Origin: Acetobacterium tundrae | GTDB lineage: Bacteria; Bacillota; Clostridia; Eubacteriales; Eubacteriaceae | Direction of reading: 5' to 3' | NCBI RefSeq assembly: GCF_008086615.1 | Contig: NZ_RXYB01000001.1 | Span: 248,001 to 312,000, forward strand | DNA length: 64,000 nt | Shown: positions 8,763-17,031 of the stretch, piece after piece | Position numbering within the stretch: position 1 is the stretch's first letter | How the letters are laid out: each line of letters opens with the position of its first letter | Notes under the pieces: generated by a model | The model's input: only the letters and a program-made list of their open reading frames with translations | The model's database searches: none | Told to the model about the DNA's origin: nothing | Position numbers and translations under genes: made by a program

Positions 8763-9050
8763 ATGCGATATCCAGCATTAAATGATTTAATAAAAAAAGC
8801 GGGCAATAAGTATTCGTTGGTGAATGCAACGGCGAAAAGAGCGAGAGAGATAGTTGAAGGGGATGAACCCCTAGTGAAAATAAAAATTGACAACCCGGTG
8901 ACGATTGCAACCAATGAAATAGCAGAAGATATGATTCGTTTGGCACCCAAAAAAGAATCAGAATTAGAAGAAGATAATAATAAGGATGAATCGGACATGA
9001 TACTGTTTGTTGACGAGAAAATTGAAGTCTCATCGTTTATAAAAGCATAG
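8763..9050 (+). CDS. rpoZ: RNA polymerase omega subunit
   Basis: 95 residues. The N-terminal half carries the omega signature RYPALNDLIKKAGNKYSLV followed by KRAREI; the C-terminal half is variable and acidic. Omega binds the beta-prime subunit and aids assembly of RNA polymerase. GGGAGG lies directly ahead of ATG 8763. The gmk-rpoZ pair is a classic conserved pair in bacteria. Confidence 0.93.
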   Translation: MRYPALNDLIKKAGNKYSLVNATAKRAREIVEGDEPLVKIKIDNPVTIATNEIAEDMIRLAPKKESELEEDNNKDESDMILFVDEKIEVSSFIKA

Positions 9051-9063
9051 GAATGACGGTACT

Positions 9064-11451
9064 GTGAAAATTGCGGAAGTCTTTTTAAATCAAAAGAACA
9101 AGCGGATAGACCATGCCTATGATTATGTTGTTCCCCAAGAACTGGAAATTTTAATAAAAAAAGGGATGCGTGTAGTAGTTCCTTTTGGTATTGGAAATCG
9201 CAGAATGGAAGGTTTTGTCACTGGTGTGAAAGAGGCATCTGACTATCCGGGTAAAATAAAAAAAATACACGAAAACATTGATAAAGAAGCAATTTTAAAT
9301 GAAGAACAAATAGAACTGTGTCTTTGGATGAAGGCCTGCTATTGTTCTTTATTTTATGAAGCCCTTTCTTATTTCACCATGGGCATTAAAACCATTCAGG
9401 AAATTAATTATTTTAAAAATCAAGGTAATTTTTCTCTGGATTTAAATGAGAATTGGTTTATGAATCATTATTTTAACACGGGAAATGAAGTAGTATCGCA
9501 TAGAAAAGTAAAACAAGATGACCAAGTTATATTAGATCAGCTCCTTAAAAAAAAAGTGATTGATTCAGTTAAAACTTGGAAAACCATTTTTGCGAATGAA
9601 GAGCAGACGCACGATACCTATCATTTAACGGAAACTGGACGTCAATTACTTCAGAATGATAAAAAATTGGGAAAAAAGCAGCGAATGCTTCTTGAATATT
9701 TAAACTGCAAGGATATGAGCGGAGCCGAACTGAAAATGTGCTCCACTCGTTTTGATAAAAGCTTAGAGCCGCTGATCTTAAAAGCCTATATAACCAGGAC
9801 GGCGGTTTTATTTCAGGGAGAAACGGGTACATTTTCAGAAATTAATAAGATTAATGGACCCGCGGTTATCCTCACCGATGAAGAAAAAACAAAGTATAAC
9901 AAATACAACCAGTTAATAAAAAAAAATCATGGAATCTTCTTTCATGTCTTTGATGCAGTCAGTAAATACCGTTTGTTTTTTAAGGCAATTGAAGACAAAA
10001 TAAAGGCAAATCAATCCGTTGTCGTTATTTTCCCTGAAGTGAATATGACATTTCAGCGGATGGAAATGTTCTATAAATATTTTGGCGAAAAAGTTGGCGT
10101 TTTTCATGGCCGACTGACGCCAAAAGAACGATTTGCGTTATTTGAAAATGTTAAAAGTGGCCGCATCCAAGTAGTTATTGGCGTTGGATCTTCTTTATTC
10201 TTACCATTTAAAAATTTAGGGCTTATTATTATTGATGATGAACATGATTCGTCACATACTACCATATCGGCTCCTAAATTTCACATTACAGATATTGCCA
10301 AAAAAATTAGTGAAATAATGAAAATAGCTTATATTTTGGCAGATGATATGCCAAGGATCGCCATTTGGTATCAAATTGAGAACAAAGAACTAAACAAACT
10401 TCAAATTGGAGAACCGCAGAAGCGTCAAAATAAAATTGAAATTATAGATATGCAGAAAGAAATACGCAGTGGCAATATGAGTGTTTTGAGCCGTCAATTA
10501 ATTAAACAGCTTAAATTGTCTTTACAACAGAAACGCATGAGCGTGCTTTTTATTAATAATAAGGGTTATGCGAATAGTATTTTCTGTAGAAATTGCGGAC
10601 ATGTTATAAAATGTCCGAACTGCAACGTTTCTTTAAAATATTTTATAAATGATCATGCTTTGCATTGTCATTATTGCGGACATCAAGAAGCGATTCCAGT
10701 TCACTGTTCTGTTTGTGGCAGCGATAAAATTCGGTATCTGGGTCTCGGTATTGATCAACTAGAAGAAAATATAAAAAAAATATTTCCAAATGCCCGAATC
10801 AAAACAGTGCAGGGAAATTTAAATCGATCGGAAATAAAGAAAACAAATCGAGCGTTATTAAACGGAGAAATTGATATTTTTATCGGAACCCAGGTGCTGA
10901 TCAATCATTTCAGCTTTTTTCACGTCGGTTTAACAGCTGCTATTTTGATTGATCAGGATCTCAATCAAGGGGATTATCGAGCATCAGAAACTGTTTATCA
11001 AACATACAGCCGCTTTTTCGAGAAAACAATGGGAAATGAAACGGTTGGACTCATTCAAACAAACGAACCGGAAAATGATACGATTTATTCAATCGTCAAT
11101 GAAGAATTCCAGGAATTCTATCGGGAAGAAATACGTTATCGAAAACTAATGAAATATCCGCCAATCGTCAATATGATTGTTTTTGGGGTATTTCAAAAAA
11201 ATGAAAAAGAAACAGAAAATGATGCATTTAAATTGTACGTTGCGCTAAAGAGCAGTTTCAAAAAGGCTGGTGACTGGCACGCGATTTATAAACCGATTCG
11301 CCTTGGCATTACGAAAGGCGGTAATGTGAAGTATCAGATTGTATTAAAAATATCGGATTTAAGCACATTTCAGAAGATCATGATGGAAATAATTAAATTG
11401 GGTGTAATTGAAAAATTGAAGTCAAAAGTTTCAATTCAGATTAATCCATAA
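9064..11451 (+). CDS. priA: Primosomal protein N' (PriA) with degenerate ATPase motifs
   Basis: 795 residues from GTG 9064, which follows rpoZ by 13 bases. The N-terminal DNA-binding domain (VFLNQKNKRIDHAYDYVVP, RVVVPFG), the eight zinc cysteines in four CxxC pairs (about 508-550) and the C-terminal domain are recognisable. The helicase core keeps its layout but not its motifs. The Walker A position reads HVFDAVSKYRL (294-304) instead of a GxxGSGKT loop, motif III reads ADDMPR (426-431) instead of GSATPS, and the motif VI position reads FEKTMG (652-657) instead of AGRAGR. The Walker B equivalent is DDEH (391-394). The frame is intact and the gene lies in a conserved operon, so it looks like a maintained protein without ATPase activity, perhaps a structural loader for replication restart. 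Actinobacterial PriA is known for similar loss. Confidence 0.88.
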   Translation: MKIAEVFLNQKNKRIDHAYDYVVPQELEILIKKGMRVVVPFGIGNRRMEGFVTGVKEASDYPGKIKKIHENIDKEAILNEEQIELCLWMKACYCSLFYEALSYFTMGIKTIQEINYFKNQGNFSLDLNENWFMNHYFNTGNEVVSHRKVKQDDQVILDQLLKKKVIDSVKTWKTIFANEEQTHDTYHLTETGRQLLQNDKKLGKKQRMLLEYLNCKDMSGAELKMCSTRFDKSLEPLILKAYITRTAVLFQGETGTFSEINKINGPAVILTDEEKTKYNKYNQLIKKNHGIFFHVFDAVSKYRLFFKAIEDKIKANQSVVVIFPEVNMTFQRMEMFYKYFGEKVGVFHGRLTPKERFALFENVKSGRIQVVIGVGSSLFLPFKNLGLIIIDDEHDSSHTTISAPKFHITDIAKKISEIMKIAYILADDMPRIAIWYQIENKELNKLQIGEPQKRQNKIEIIDMQKEIRSGNMSVLSRQLIKQLKLSLQQKRMSVLFINNKGYANSIFCRNCGHVIKCPNCNVSLKYFINDHALHCHYCGHQEAIPVHCSVCGSDKIRYLGLGIDQLEENIKKIFPNARIKTVQGNLNRSEIKKTNRALLNGEIDIFIGTQVLINHFSFFHVGLTAAILIDQDLNQGDYRASETVYQTYSRFFEKTMGNETVGLIQTNEPENDTIYSIVNEEFQEFYREEIRYRKLMKYPPIVNMIVFGVFQKNEKETENDAFKLYVALKSSFKKAGDWHAIYKPIRLGITKGGNVKYQIVLKISDLSTFQKIMMEIIKLGVIEKLKSKVSIQINP

Positions 11452-11474
11452 AATATAAAATCAAGGAGGAATAA

Positions 11475-11915
11475 ATGGCAATTAGACAAATAAGGATCGA
11501 TGATGACCCAATTCTTAGAAAAAAATCAAAGGTCATTCAAGATGTTAATGAAAAAATAAGAATTTTAAGTGAAGATATGATTGAAACGATGAAATCTGCT
11601 GACGGAGTTGGTTTGGCAGCGCCGCAGGTCGGTATTTTAAAAAGAATCGTTGTGATTGATGTCGGGGATGGCCCGGTCGCATTTATCAATCCAAGCATTC
11701 TTTCAACAGATGGCGAAGTGATTGATGAAGAGGCCTGTTTAAGTTTACCTGAATGTTCTGGAAAAGTCTCTCGTCCACAATCATTGGTGGTGGAAGCGAC
11801 TGATATCGAAGGCAAAATTTTTCGCCTTAGCTGTTCAGACTTGTTAGCCCGAGCAGTATGCCATGAACTGGATCATCTTGATGGCATTTTATTTATTGAT
11901 CACGTAATAGAATGA
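11475..11915 (+). CDS. def: Peptide deformylase
   Basis: 146 residues with all three family motifs: GVGLAAPQVG (motif 1), EACLSLPE (motif 2, the cysteine binds metal) and HELDHLDG (motif 3, HExxH). It removes the formyl group from the first methionine of new proteins. ATG 11475 is preceded by AAGGAGG. The stop overlaps the start of fmt by four bases, pairing the enzymes that remove and add the formyl group. Confidence 0.96.
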   Translation: MAIRQIRIDDDPILRKKSKVIQDVNEKIRILSEDMIETMKSADGVGLAAPQVGILKRIVVIDVGDGPVAFINPSILSTDGEVIDEEACLSLPECSGKVSRPQSLVVEATDIEGKIFRLSCSDLLARAVCHELDHLDGILFIDHVIE

Positions 11916-12853
11916 AAAATTTAAAAATTGTTTTTATGGGAACAACAGACTTTGGTGTTCCGGCTCTGGAAAAATTGGTTTTGTCCGGCTACAAGGTGGC
12001 CGCCGTTGTGTGTCAACCGGATCGACCGAATAAAAGAGGAAAAAAAATAGCAATCCTGCCATTAAAAGAAAAAGCTGTGGAGCTTGGCATTCCGGTTTTA
12101 CAGCCGGAAAAGATTAAAGCGCAGGAATTTGTTGAGCAATTGAAAACCTATCAAGCGGATGTTTTTATTGTCGCTGCTTATGGACAGTTTTTATCAAAAG
12201 AAATTCTGCAAATGCCCCACTATGGTTCTTTGAACATCCATGGTTCGCTGCTGCCTAAATATCGCGGCGCGGCACCTATTCAACGGGCTATCATTGATGG
12301 TGAGCCAAAATCAGGAGTAACCATCATGCAAATGAGGGAGGGAATGGACACTGGTGATATGATAGCCAAAGCAGAATGTCCAATTACGGAAACAACAACT
12401 TATGAAGCTCTGCATGAGGCATTATCTACAGCCGGGGCTGAGTTGTTAATGATCACGCTGGAAGATTTAATAACAGGCAAGGCACAACCGATTCCCCAGA
12501 ATGAAGAACAGGCTACTTATGCGGACAAAATACAGAAGGATACCGGACACATTAATTGGAACGAAACAAGTTCAGCTATTTTGTCATTAATAAATGGAAC
12601 AGATCCGCATCCTGGTGCTTACGTGTTTTATAAAGAAGAAAAAATAAAATGCTTTTCTCCAAAGATAATGACTTGGGAAGGTGAAGAAACACCAGGAACT
12701 GTGCTGATGGCCAATGATAAAGAAGGAATGATTGTCAAGACAAAAGATGGAGCATTAATAATCGGAGATATACAAGCGCCAGGAAAAAAAAGAATGAAGT
12801 CAACCGTTTTTCTTCGTGGAAAATCCATGCAGATTGGAACAATTTTAAAATAG
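11912..12853 (+). CDS. fmt: Methionyl-tRNA formyltransferase
   Basis: 313 residues. The N-terminal formyltransferase domain has VFMGTTDFGVPALEKL, the catalytic SLNIHGSLLPKYRGAAPIQ (Asn, His) and MQMREGMDTGDM; the C-terminal barrel follows INWNETS. It transfers a formyl group from 10-formyl-THF to Met-tRNA for initiation. It overlaps def by four bases (ATGA). Confidence 0.96.
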   Translation: MKNLKIVFMGTTDFGVPALEKLVLSGYKVAAVVCQPDRPNKRGKKIAILPLKEKAVELGIPVLQPEKIKAQEFVEQLKTYQADVFIVAAYGQFLSKEILQMPHYGSLNIHGSLLPKYRGAAPIQRAIIDGEPKSGVTIMQMREGMDTGDMIAKAECPITETTTYEALHEALSTAGAELLMITLEDLITGKAQPIPQNEEQATYADKIQKDTGHINWNETSSAILSLINGTDPHPGAYVFYKEEKIKCFSPKIMTWEGEETPGTVLMANDKEGMIVKTKDGALIIGDIQAPGKKRMKSTVFLRGKSMQIGTILK

Positions 12854-12936
12854 ACTAAGAAGTTCTTTAGAAAACCATGATACAATAATTGACATTATGA
12901 AATTATAAACAACCCTTAATACTAGGAGGATAACAG

Positions 12937-13635
12937 ATGTATTTTATACCATTTGATTGGACATTTTTAATACTTATTCCAGGAGTGATTTTAGCTGCTT
13001 TTGCCCAATATCAGGTAAGTAGCGCTTACAAAGCATACAGTAAAGTTGCAACCAAAACTGGTGTTACCGGTGCTGAAGCGGCTCGAACATTATTAAACAG
13101 TAATGGACTAAGTATGATTGGTATTGAGAATGTAGCGGGTAATTTAACGGATCATTATGATCCAAGGAGTAAAGTGATGCGTTTATCACAGGGGGTTGGC
13201 CAACAGGCGAGCATTGCCGCCGTCGGTGTGGCAGCCCATGAAACAGGACATGCTATTCAGGACAAAGAAGGATATTGGCCACTTCGTTTCAGAAGCTTTA
13301 TGGTTCCAATTACCGGATTTGCCTCAAATCTGGCCTGGCCTTTGTTTTTTCTGGGATTTTTCTTTGCACAGACATCATGGGGAATGGCGTTCATGGACTT
13401 TGGAATTATTCTTTTTTCACTCGCGCTGTTATTTAGCGTCATCACCTTGCCAGTAGAATTTAATGCCAGTAGACGAGCCATTGCGGCCCTGATGGATAAT
13501 CATCTGATTCTGCCGGGGGAAGAAGTGGGCGTAAAAAAAGTATTGCGAGCCGCCGCCTTGACTTATGTTGCAGCCGCGCTAATGTCTTTATTAACGCTTT
13601 TACGATTAATAATATTAAGAGGTTCAAGGGATTGA
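12937..13635 (+). CDS. YugP-type zinc metallopeptidase (membrane)
   Basis: 232 residues with a hydrophobic N-terminus (about 5-25), then the zinc-binding AAHETGHAIQD (HExxH near residue 107) and three hydrophobic segments further on; a second conserved region reads PVEFNASRRAI. This is the neutral zinc metallopeptidase family typified by Bacillus YugP. Substrates are unknown; the active site should face the membrane or cytosol. ATG 12937 follows AGGAGG by seven bases. It lies between fmt and rsmB, a common clostridial placement. Confidence 0.88.
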   Translation: MYFIPFDWTFLILIPGVILAAFAQYQVSSAYKAYSKVATKTGVTGAEAARTLLNSNGLSMIGIENVAGNLTDHYDPRSKVMRLSQGVGQQASIAAVGVAAHETGHAIQDKEGYWPLRFRSFMVPITGFASNLAWPLFFLGFFFAQTSWGMAFMDFGIILFSLALLFSVITLPVEFNASRRAIAALMDNHLILPGEEVGVKKVLRAAALTYVAAALMSLLTLLRLIILRGSRD

Positions 13636-14957
13636 TGAATATTCGACAACAAGCATTAGAAACGCTGCTGAAAATTAATTATGATGGCGCTTATTCAAAT
13701 CTTGAAATTAAAAAGACATTGTCTGAGAATCCAATGAAGGATGAGGATCGACGGCTTTTCCTTAATCTTGTTTACGGGTGCCTTCAAAATCAAATTTATT
13801 TAGATTATATTATTAAACAGCATAGCAGCAGACCGGTGAATAAGCTTCACAAGGAAGTCAGTGAAATTCTGAGAATAGCTATTTATCAATTATATTTTCT
13901 AGATAAGATACCCAATTATGCCATTGTCAATGAATCGGTTAATTTGGCGGCTGCAGTTCAGCCACAAGCGAAAGGATTTATTAATGGTGTTTTGAGAAAT
14001 ATCATGAGAAAAATTGAGAAAGATGGCAAAGAATTTAAGTTTGAAAACTGGAAAAATGAAAAGGAAGCCTTATCGGTTCGTTATTCAGTACCGCTTTGGA
14101 TCGTACATAAATACTATGAGACCTATGGAAAACTAGAGGCAGAATCAATCATACCACTGCTTAATGAAAAACCGCCGTTTACGATTCGGTGTAATACATT
14201 AAAAACATCCCGACAAGATTTAATCGAAAATTTCGAAAAACTTGGTGTTGAAGCGGTTCCCGGGACGTTGTCGCCACAGGCAATTCAGCTAAATAATTTG
14301 GGAGTGTTCGAAAACAATATAGAAGACACCTTTTTATACAAAGAAGGATTTTTTGTAATTCAAGATCAGGCCGCTTTATTGACGGTTGAACGTCTCAATC
14401 CTAAGCCCGGCCAAAGGGTTTTGGATATGTGTGCAGCACCTGGCGGAAAAACGACCTATCTTAGCCAACTGATGAACAACGAAGGCGAAATTATTGGCCG
14501 GGATATCTTTCCCAATCGGTTGAAACTGATCAGACAGGCAATGAGACGATTGGATTGTTCGAATATCTTATTGGAAGAACAAGATGGCTGTGAATTTTTG
14601 GCGAGAGATAAAGAATCTTTTGATAAAATTTTACTGGATGTTCCCTGTACAGGGTTAGGCGTCATTAGACGAAAACCCGAAATAAAGTATCATGGCACCA
14701 AAGAGGGAAGAAAAGACTTAGTAAAAATTCAAAGCACACTTTTAGAAAACGCGGTTAATTATTTAAAACCGGGCGGAGAACTTTTGTATTCAACTTGTAC
14801 AATAAACAAAGACGAAAATGAAAATCAAATAAATAAACTTTTACTGAAGTTTCCGGAACTTAAAGTGATTCCAGATAAAAATGACAAGGCTTATACCTAT
14901 ACCAGTCCATTAATGGACAGCAGTGATGCATTCTTTATGTGTTTGCTAAAAAAATAA
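13635..14957 (+). CDS. rsmB: 16S rRNA (cytosine-967-C5) methyltransferase RsmB
   Basis: About 440 residues: an N-terminal NusB-like RNA-binding domain (1-150) and a class I SAM methyltransferase domain with AAPGGKTTYLSQLM (SAM loop), DVPCTGLGVIRRKPEIKY (motif IV cysteine) and YSTCTI (motif VI catalytic cysteine). It adds a methyl group to C967 of 16S rRNA. The start ATG 13635 shares its A with the TGA of the upstream gene, indicating coupled translation. Confidence 0.94.
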   Translation: MNIRQQALETLLKINYDGAYSNLEIKKTLSENPMKDEDRRLFLNLVYGCLQNQIYLDYIIKQHSSRPVNKLHKEVSEILRIAIYQLYFLDKIPNYAIVNESVNLAAAVQPQAKGFINGVLRNIMRKIEKDGKEFKFENWKNEKEALSVRYSVPLWIVHKYYETYGKLEAESIIPLLNEKPPFTIRCNTLKTSRQDLIENFEKLGVEAVPGTLSPQAIQLNNLGVFENNIEDTFLYKEGFFVIQDQAALLTVERLNPKPGQRVLDMCAAPGGKTTYLSQLMNNEGEIIGRDIFPNRLKLIRQAMRRLDCSNILLEEQDGCEFLARDKESFDKILLDVPCTGLGVIRRKPEIKYHGTKEGRKDLVKIQSTLLENAVNYLKPGGELLYSTCTINKDENENQINKLLLKFPELKVIPDKNDKAYTYTSPLMDSSDAFFMCLLKK

Positions 14958-14980
14958 AAATGAGTTCTTGCAAAACTTTG

Positions 14981-15006
14981 AAGCTGCCTTAGAAATAATG
15001 CAGCTT
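14981..15006 (+). terminator. Weak hairpin terminator after rsmB
   Basis: AAGCTGC at 14981-14987 pairs with GCAGCTT at 15000-15006, followed by an A/T-rich tail (TTATATTTAATTTT). The stem is short, so efficiency is uncertain, but a new promoter follows before rlmN. Confidence 0.5.
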
Positions 15007-15163
15007 TTATATTTAATTTTGACAAAGTCAGTTGTTAAACGAAATACTCATGGATAGACTGGCTGGAACCACAGTGAAACGCATAAATCGTCTTTATTGT
15101 CGGTTGTTATAAAACAATGATTTTTATACCATAGCAATTTAAAGAGAAAAAAATTTGAAAAAA

Positions 15164-15192
15164 TTGTATAAAAGCAGTTTTTTTGATATAAT
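15164..15192 (+). promoter_or_regulatory. Sigma-A promoter for the rlmN-prpC-prkC operon
   Basis: TTGTAT at 15164-15169 and a perfect TATAAT at 15187-15192 are 17 bases apart. They lie 64 bases ahead of the rlmN start in a 299-base gap that otherwise holds only the rsmB hairpin. Confidence 0.6.
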
Positions 15193-15256
15193 AGATTAGT
15201 CTATGTAAAGAAAGCTCATTGAAGATAATACTTCGTCAGAAGTTAGGGGGCAAAAC

Positions 15257-16288
15257 ATGAAGGAAAATATTTTCGGAAAAGATCTAAAAGAATGTGAAAC
15301 CCTGATGGTTGATCGTAAAGAGGCAAAGTATCGTGGAGATCAGCTGTTCCAATGGCTTTATGAAAAAAGAAGTGAATCTTTTAATGAAATGACGAATTTT
15401 TCAAATCAGCTTAGAGAGAAATTATCAAAAGATTTTCTATTGACTCATGGTAGAATTGCACAGATACAGGAAGATCACCATGACGGCACAAAGAAATTTC
15501 TAATTGAACTTTTTGATAAACAATACATCGAAACAGTTTTAATGCATTATCAGCATGGGGCATCACTTTGCGTATCAACACAGGTTGGATGCAATATGGG
15601 CTGCAAATTTTGTGCATCAACAAAAGGCGGCAAGATTCGCGATCTGACTGCCGGCGAAATATTGGATCAGATTTTTTTAGTGGAAAAAAACGATGATCTT
15701 CGGATATCAAATATTGTGATCATGGGAATAGGCGAACCACTTGAAAACTATCAGGAGGTTCTTAAATTTATTCATCTTGCCAATGATGGTTTTGGGATTG
15801 GCCAAAGAAAAATTAGTCTGTCCACCTGTGGGATCGTGCCGGGAATTAAGGCATTAGCACAAGAAAATCTACAGATAAATCTAGCTATTTCTCTTCATTC
15901 CGTATTTCAGGAACGTCGTAAAGAAATAATGCCGATTGCAAATAAATATAAATTGGACACATTGATTTCAGCTTGTCAGGAGTATTTTGAGAAAACAGGA
16001 CGGCGAATCACTTATGAATATGCAGTAATGGATGGATATAATGACCGGGATGAAGATATTAATGGACTGGTAAAACTACTGAAAGGTTCTCAAAATCACT
16101 TAAATCTTATTGGCTTAAATGAAATTGAAGAAGTTGCTTATAAAGAAAGCAGCCGGTTGAACTATTTTTTTAAAGAGTTGGAAAAACGGGGAATAAATGT
16201 TACCATGAGACGTAAAATGGGGAGAGAAATTGATGCGGCTTGTGGTCAGCTTCGAAAAAAAAGATGTGAGGATAAGGTGAGTTTATGA
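15257..16288 (+). CDS. rlmN: Dual-specificity RNA methyltransferase RlmN
   Basis: 343 residues. A radical-SAM cluster motif GCNMGCKFCAST (CxxxCxxC near residue 115), the GxGEP-like MGIGEPLENY, and the C-terminal MRRKMGREIDAACGQL with the conserved cysteine used for methyl transfer are present. It methylates C2 of A2503 in 23S rRNA and A37 of some tRNAs. It heads an operon with the PP2C phosphatase and eukaryote-like kinase, as in Bacillus yloN-prpC-prkC, and overlaps the phosphatase gene by four bases. Confidence 0.95.
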   Translation: MKENIFGKDLKECETLMVDRKEAKYRGDQLFQWLYEKRSESFNEMTNFSNQLREKLSKDFLLTHGRIAQIQEDHHDGTKKFLIELFDKQYIETVLMHYQHGASLCVSTQVGCNMGCKFCASTKGGKIRDLTAGEILDQIFLVEKNDDLRISNIVIMGIGEPLENYQEVLKFIHLANDGFGIGQRKISLSTCGIVPGIKALAQENLQINLAISLHSVFQERRKEIMPIANKYKLDTLISACQEYFEKTGRRITYEYAVMDGYNDRDEDINGLVKLLKGSQNHLNLIGLNEIEEVAYKESSRLNYFFKELEKRGINVTMRRKMGREIDAACGQLRKKRCEDKVSL

Positions 16289-17031
16289 AATGTGCCTATG
16301 GATCCAATGTTGGGTCATTAAGGAAGGTAAATCAAGATGCCTATTTGGCAGCAACGATAAAAAATGTTGATCGAATTTCTTATGTTTTTGCAGTAGCGGA
16401 CGGTTTAGGCGGACATCGCAGTGGAGAAATTGCCAGTAAAACCGCAGTTGATTTTATAAAAAGTAATTTATCCAGGATCCGCAATTATTTTGATTCGGAA
16501 GAAATGATGTCTTTTGTGAAGGACATCAATATAGAATTGAAAAAAATTGGAGATGACGAGCCCGCCCGTTTAGGGATGGCAACAACTTTAACGATGTGCA
16601 TTGTCGATGGCAACTTTTTATGTATTTGTCACGTCGGCGACAGTCGCGCTTATTGCATAACAAATGATGAAATAATTCGTTTAACAAAAGACCATTCATT
16701 GGTGCAAATCTTGGTGGATGAAGGCAAGATAACCCAGGCCGAAGCAGAAATTCATCCGCAGAAAAATGTGATTACCCGGGCCTTGGGAACAGATAATTCG
16801 GTCAATGTTGATTTTTATCGTTATGAAATTAATCCAGATGCAACATACCTGATATGTTCAGACGGTCTTTTTAATATGGTTTCGGATACTAATATGAGGG
16901 CCATCGTGATTGAAAATAATTTAGAAGATGCGGCCAAAAAATTGATCGATTTAGCTAATATAAATGGAGGAAGAGATAACATAACCGTTGTGTTATTCAA
17001 TCCTTTGGAAGGAGTGCCAGATGCTCAGTAG
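16285..17031 (+). CDS. PP2C-type serine/threonine phosphatase (PrpC/Stp)
   Basis: 248 residues with PP2C metal and phosphate motifs: N-terminal GSLRKVNQD, ADGLGGHRSGEIAS, HVGDSRAY, LICSDGLFN and GRDNITVVL. It should act in the cytosol to remove phosphate from serine and threonine, opposing the PrkC kinase encoded next. It overlaps rlmN by four bases and the kinase gene by eleven. Confidence 0.94.
   Translation: MKCAYGSNVGSLRKVNQDAYLAATIKNVDRISYVFAVADGLGGHRSGEIASKTAVDFIKSNLSRIRNYFDSEEMMSFVKDINIELKKIGDDEPARLGMATTLTMCIVDGNFLCICHVGDSRAYCITNDEIIRLTKDHSLVQILVDEGKITQAEAEIHPQKNVITRALGTDNSVNVDFYRYEINPDATYLICSDGLFNMVSDTNMRAIVIENNLEDAAKKLIDLANINGGRDNITVVLFNPLEGVPDAQ

Noticed and set aside
8539-9033. 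Minus-strand ORF of 164 residues across gmk and rpoZ
   Set aside because: Composition is low-complexity and Leu/Phe/Ser-rich as expected from the complement of A/G-rich coding sequence; both plus-strand genes are well supported.
12889-12922. Sigma-A promoter ahead of the YugP-type gene
   Set aside because: A perfect TTGACA is present at 12889-12894, but no -10 hexamer lies at an acceptable distance (candidates at 9 or 22 bases).
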